Notes under the pieces: generated by a model | The model's input: the letters and a program-made list of their open reading frames with translations, nothing else | What the model was told of the DNA's origin: nothing | Database searches by the model: none | Part shown: one piece after another, positions 5,592-6,380 of the stretch | Position numbering within the stretch: position 1 is the first letter of the stretch | Layout: each line of letters begins with the position of its first letter | NCBI GenBank assembly: GCA_027620105.1 | Contig: JAQCIA010000126.1 | Span: 1-6,380, forward strand | DNA: 6,380 bases | Source of the DNA: Verrucomicrobiota bacterium | GTDB lineage: Bacteria; Verrucomicrobiota; Kiritimatiellia; UBA8416; JAIOPI01 | Direction of reading: 5' to 3' | Program-made: the position numbers and the translations under genes

Positions 5592-6380
5592 TCATTCGCC
5601 GAGCGAGATGCCAAGCTGTCGTGCGGACATCGTCCAGGGATGATCGGATGTGACCAGGTTCTTGTGTCCGGCCACTTTTTCCAGCGGCAGGGCCTCCGTG
5701 CCCCGGCCGTGCGCAGCCACCATCACGCCGTGCACGCGTCGCGACAGCAACTCCGCGCAGGCGGTGCCCAGGCGCGTAGCCAGCACACGATCAGCCGCGG
5801 AGGGCGCGCCGCCGCGCTGCAAGTGGCCCAGGATGGTCAATCGCGATTCCTGTCCCGTAAGTTTTTCGAGCGCGGCCGTCAGGTGAACGGTGTGATTCAC
5901 GTGCTCGCCATGGAACGCCTGCAGCGCAGTTGATGCGCGCCGTTTCTCCTGCCGGCTGTCCGCACCCTCCTTGGCCTTGGCCAGTTTGCGCACCTGGCGT
6001 GCCTGCTGACGGGACATGGCGCCTTCGGCGACCGCGACGATGCTGAAATGTTTGCCGGCGCGCGTACGCTTGAGAATCATGTCGGCCACGGCCTGGGTTG
6101 TGTAAGGGATTTCGGGAATCAGGATCACATCCGCACCGCCGGCCAGGCCGGCGCCGAGGGCGAGCCAGCCAGCACGGTGCCCCATGACTTCCACCACGAT
6201 GATGCGGTGGTGGCTCATGGCGGTGGAGTGCAACCGGTCGATGGCTTCGGTGACGATGTTCATGGCCGTATCAAAGCCGAACGAGACGTCGGTCCCGGCC
6301 ACGTCATTGTCGATCGTTTTCGGGAGTGTGATGATATTCAGGCCGGCTTTCACGAGGTGCAGGGCGTTCTTCTGTGTGCC
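5592..6380 (-). CDS. pfkA: 6-phosphofructokinase, group III-like, C-terminal 262 residues
   Basis: Phosphofructokinase converts fructose 6-phosphate to fructose 1,6-bisphosphate in glycolysis (cytoplasm). About the first hundred residues lie beyond the right edge; the frame is open to the last base. Visible, numbered from the first full codon: PKTIDND (20-26) with catalytic Asp24 (E. coli Asp127), Arg59 (Arg162), EVMG (64-67) and Glu119 (Glu222) for sugar-phosphate binding, and ILGHLQRGGAP (183-193) near the C-terminal active-site side. The first residue aligns without gaps to E. coli Gly104, and Lys21 aligns to Gly124. Gly104/Lys124 is the pattern of group III enzymes, reported to use ATP in some actinobacteria, while Asp104/Lys124 marks pyrophosphate users. 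Phosphoryl donor is probably ATP but unproven. Confidence 0.93.
   Translation of the reverse strand, partial: GTQKNALHLVKAGLNIITLPKTIDNDVAGTDVSFGFDTAMNIVTEAIDRLHSTAMSHHRIIVVEVMGHRAGWLALGAGLAGGADVILIPEIPYTTQAVADMILKRTRAGKHFSIVAVAEGAMSRQQARQVRKLAKAKEGADSRQEKRRASTALQAFHGEHVNHTVHLTAALEKLTGQESRLTILGHLQRGGAPSAADRVLATRLGTACAELLSRRVHGVMVAAHGRGTEALPLEKVAGHKNLVTSDHPWTMSARQLGISLGE

Overview
The window is GC-rich, tightly packed bacterial chromosome. It holds most of an F-type ATP synthase operon on the minus strand, a short divergent gene on the plus strand, and the 3' end of a glycolytic phosphofructokinase gene followed by a small odd gene. The gene order and protein features suit a Gram-negative bacterium. 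The subunit a, c and alpha sequences and the group III-like phosphofructokinase remind me of the Verrucomicrobia/PVC side of the tree, but that is an impression from memory and not a computed placement.

Layout. Transcription of the operon runs leftward from about position 4720: atpZ (4687-4430), atpI (4427-4017), atpB/subunit a (4008-3214), atpE/subunit c (3042-2839), atpF/subunit b (2817-2266), atpH/delta (2262-1723), atpA/alpha (1702-176), and the first 14 codons of atpG/gamma (44-1), cut by the left edge. Most junctions are 2 to 21 bases. Two are longer: atpB-atpE (171 bases, with a perfect hairpin and a purine-rich leader) and atpA-atpG (131 bases, with four 10-base tandem repeats). Subunits beta and epsilon would be expected past the left edge. 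The c subunit looks proton-type (conserved Glu53, no sodium-ligand pattern).

Around 4728-4852 lies a divergent promoter region. One promoter points into the atp operon and one into a 128-residue tandem ACT-domain protein (4891-5277), likely a small amino-acid-sensing protein. A perfect 10-base inverted repeat (5332-5362) sits where this gene converges with the next.

The right part, minus strand, carries pfkA (6380-5592, N-terminus beyond the edge) and, 21 bases after its stop, a small gene (5570-5352). That gene has an excellent ribosome binding site but an in-frame TGA as its seventh codon, inside what would be a membrane helix. This is the most unusual thing in the window. Otherwise it is ordinary central energy metabolism: glycolysis, proton-driven ATP synthesis and a small regulatory-type protein. 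I found no mobile element, CRISPR array, tRNA or rRNA, and no convincing new system.
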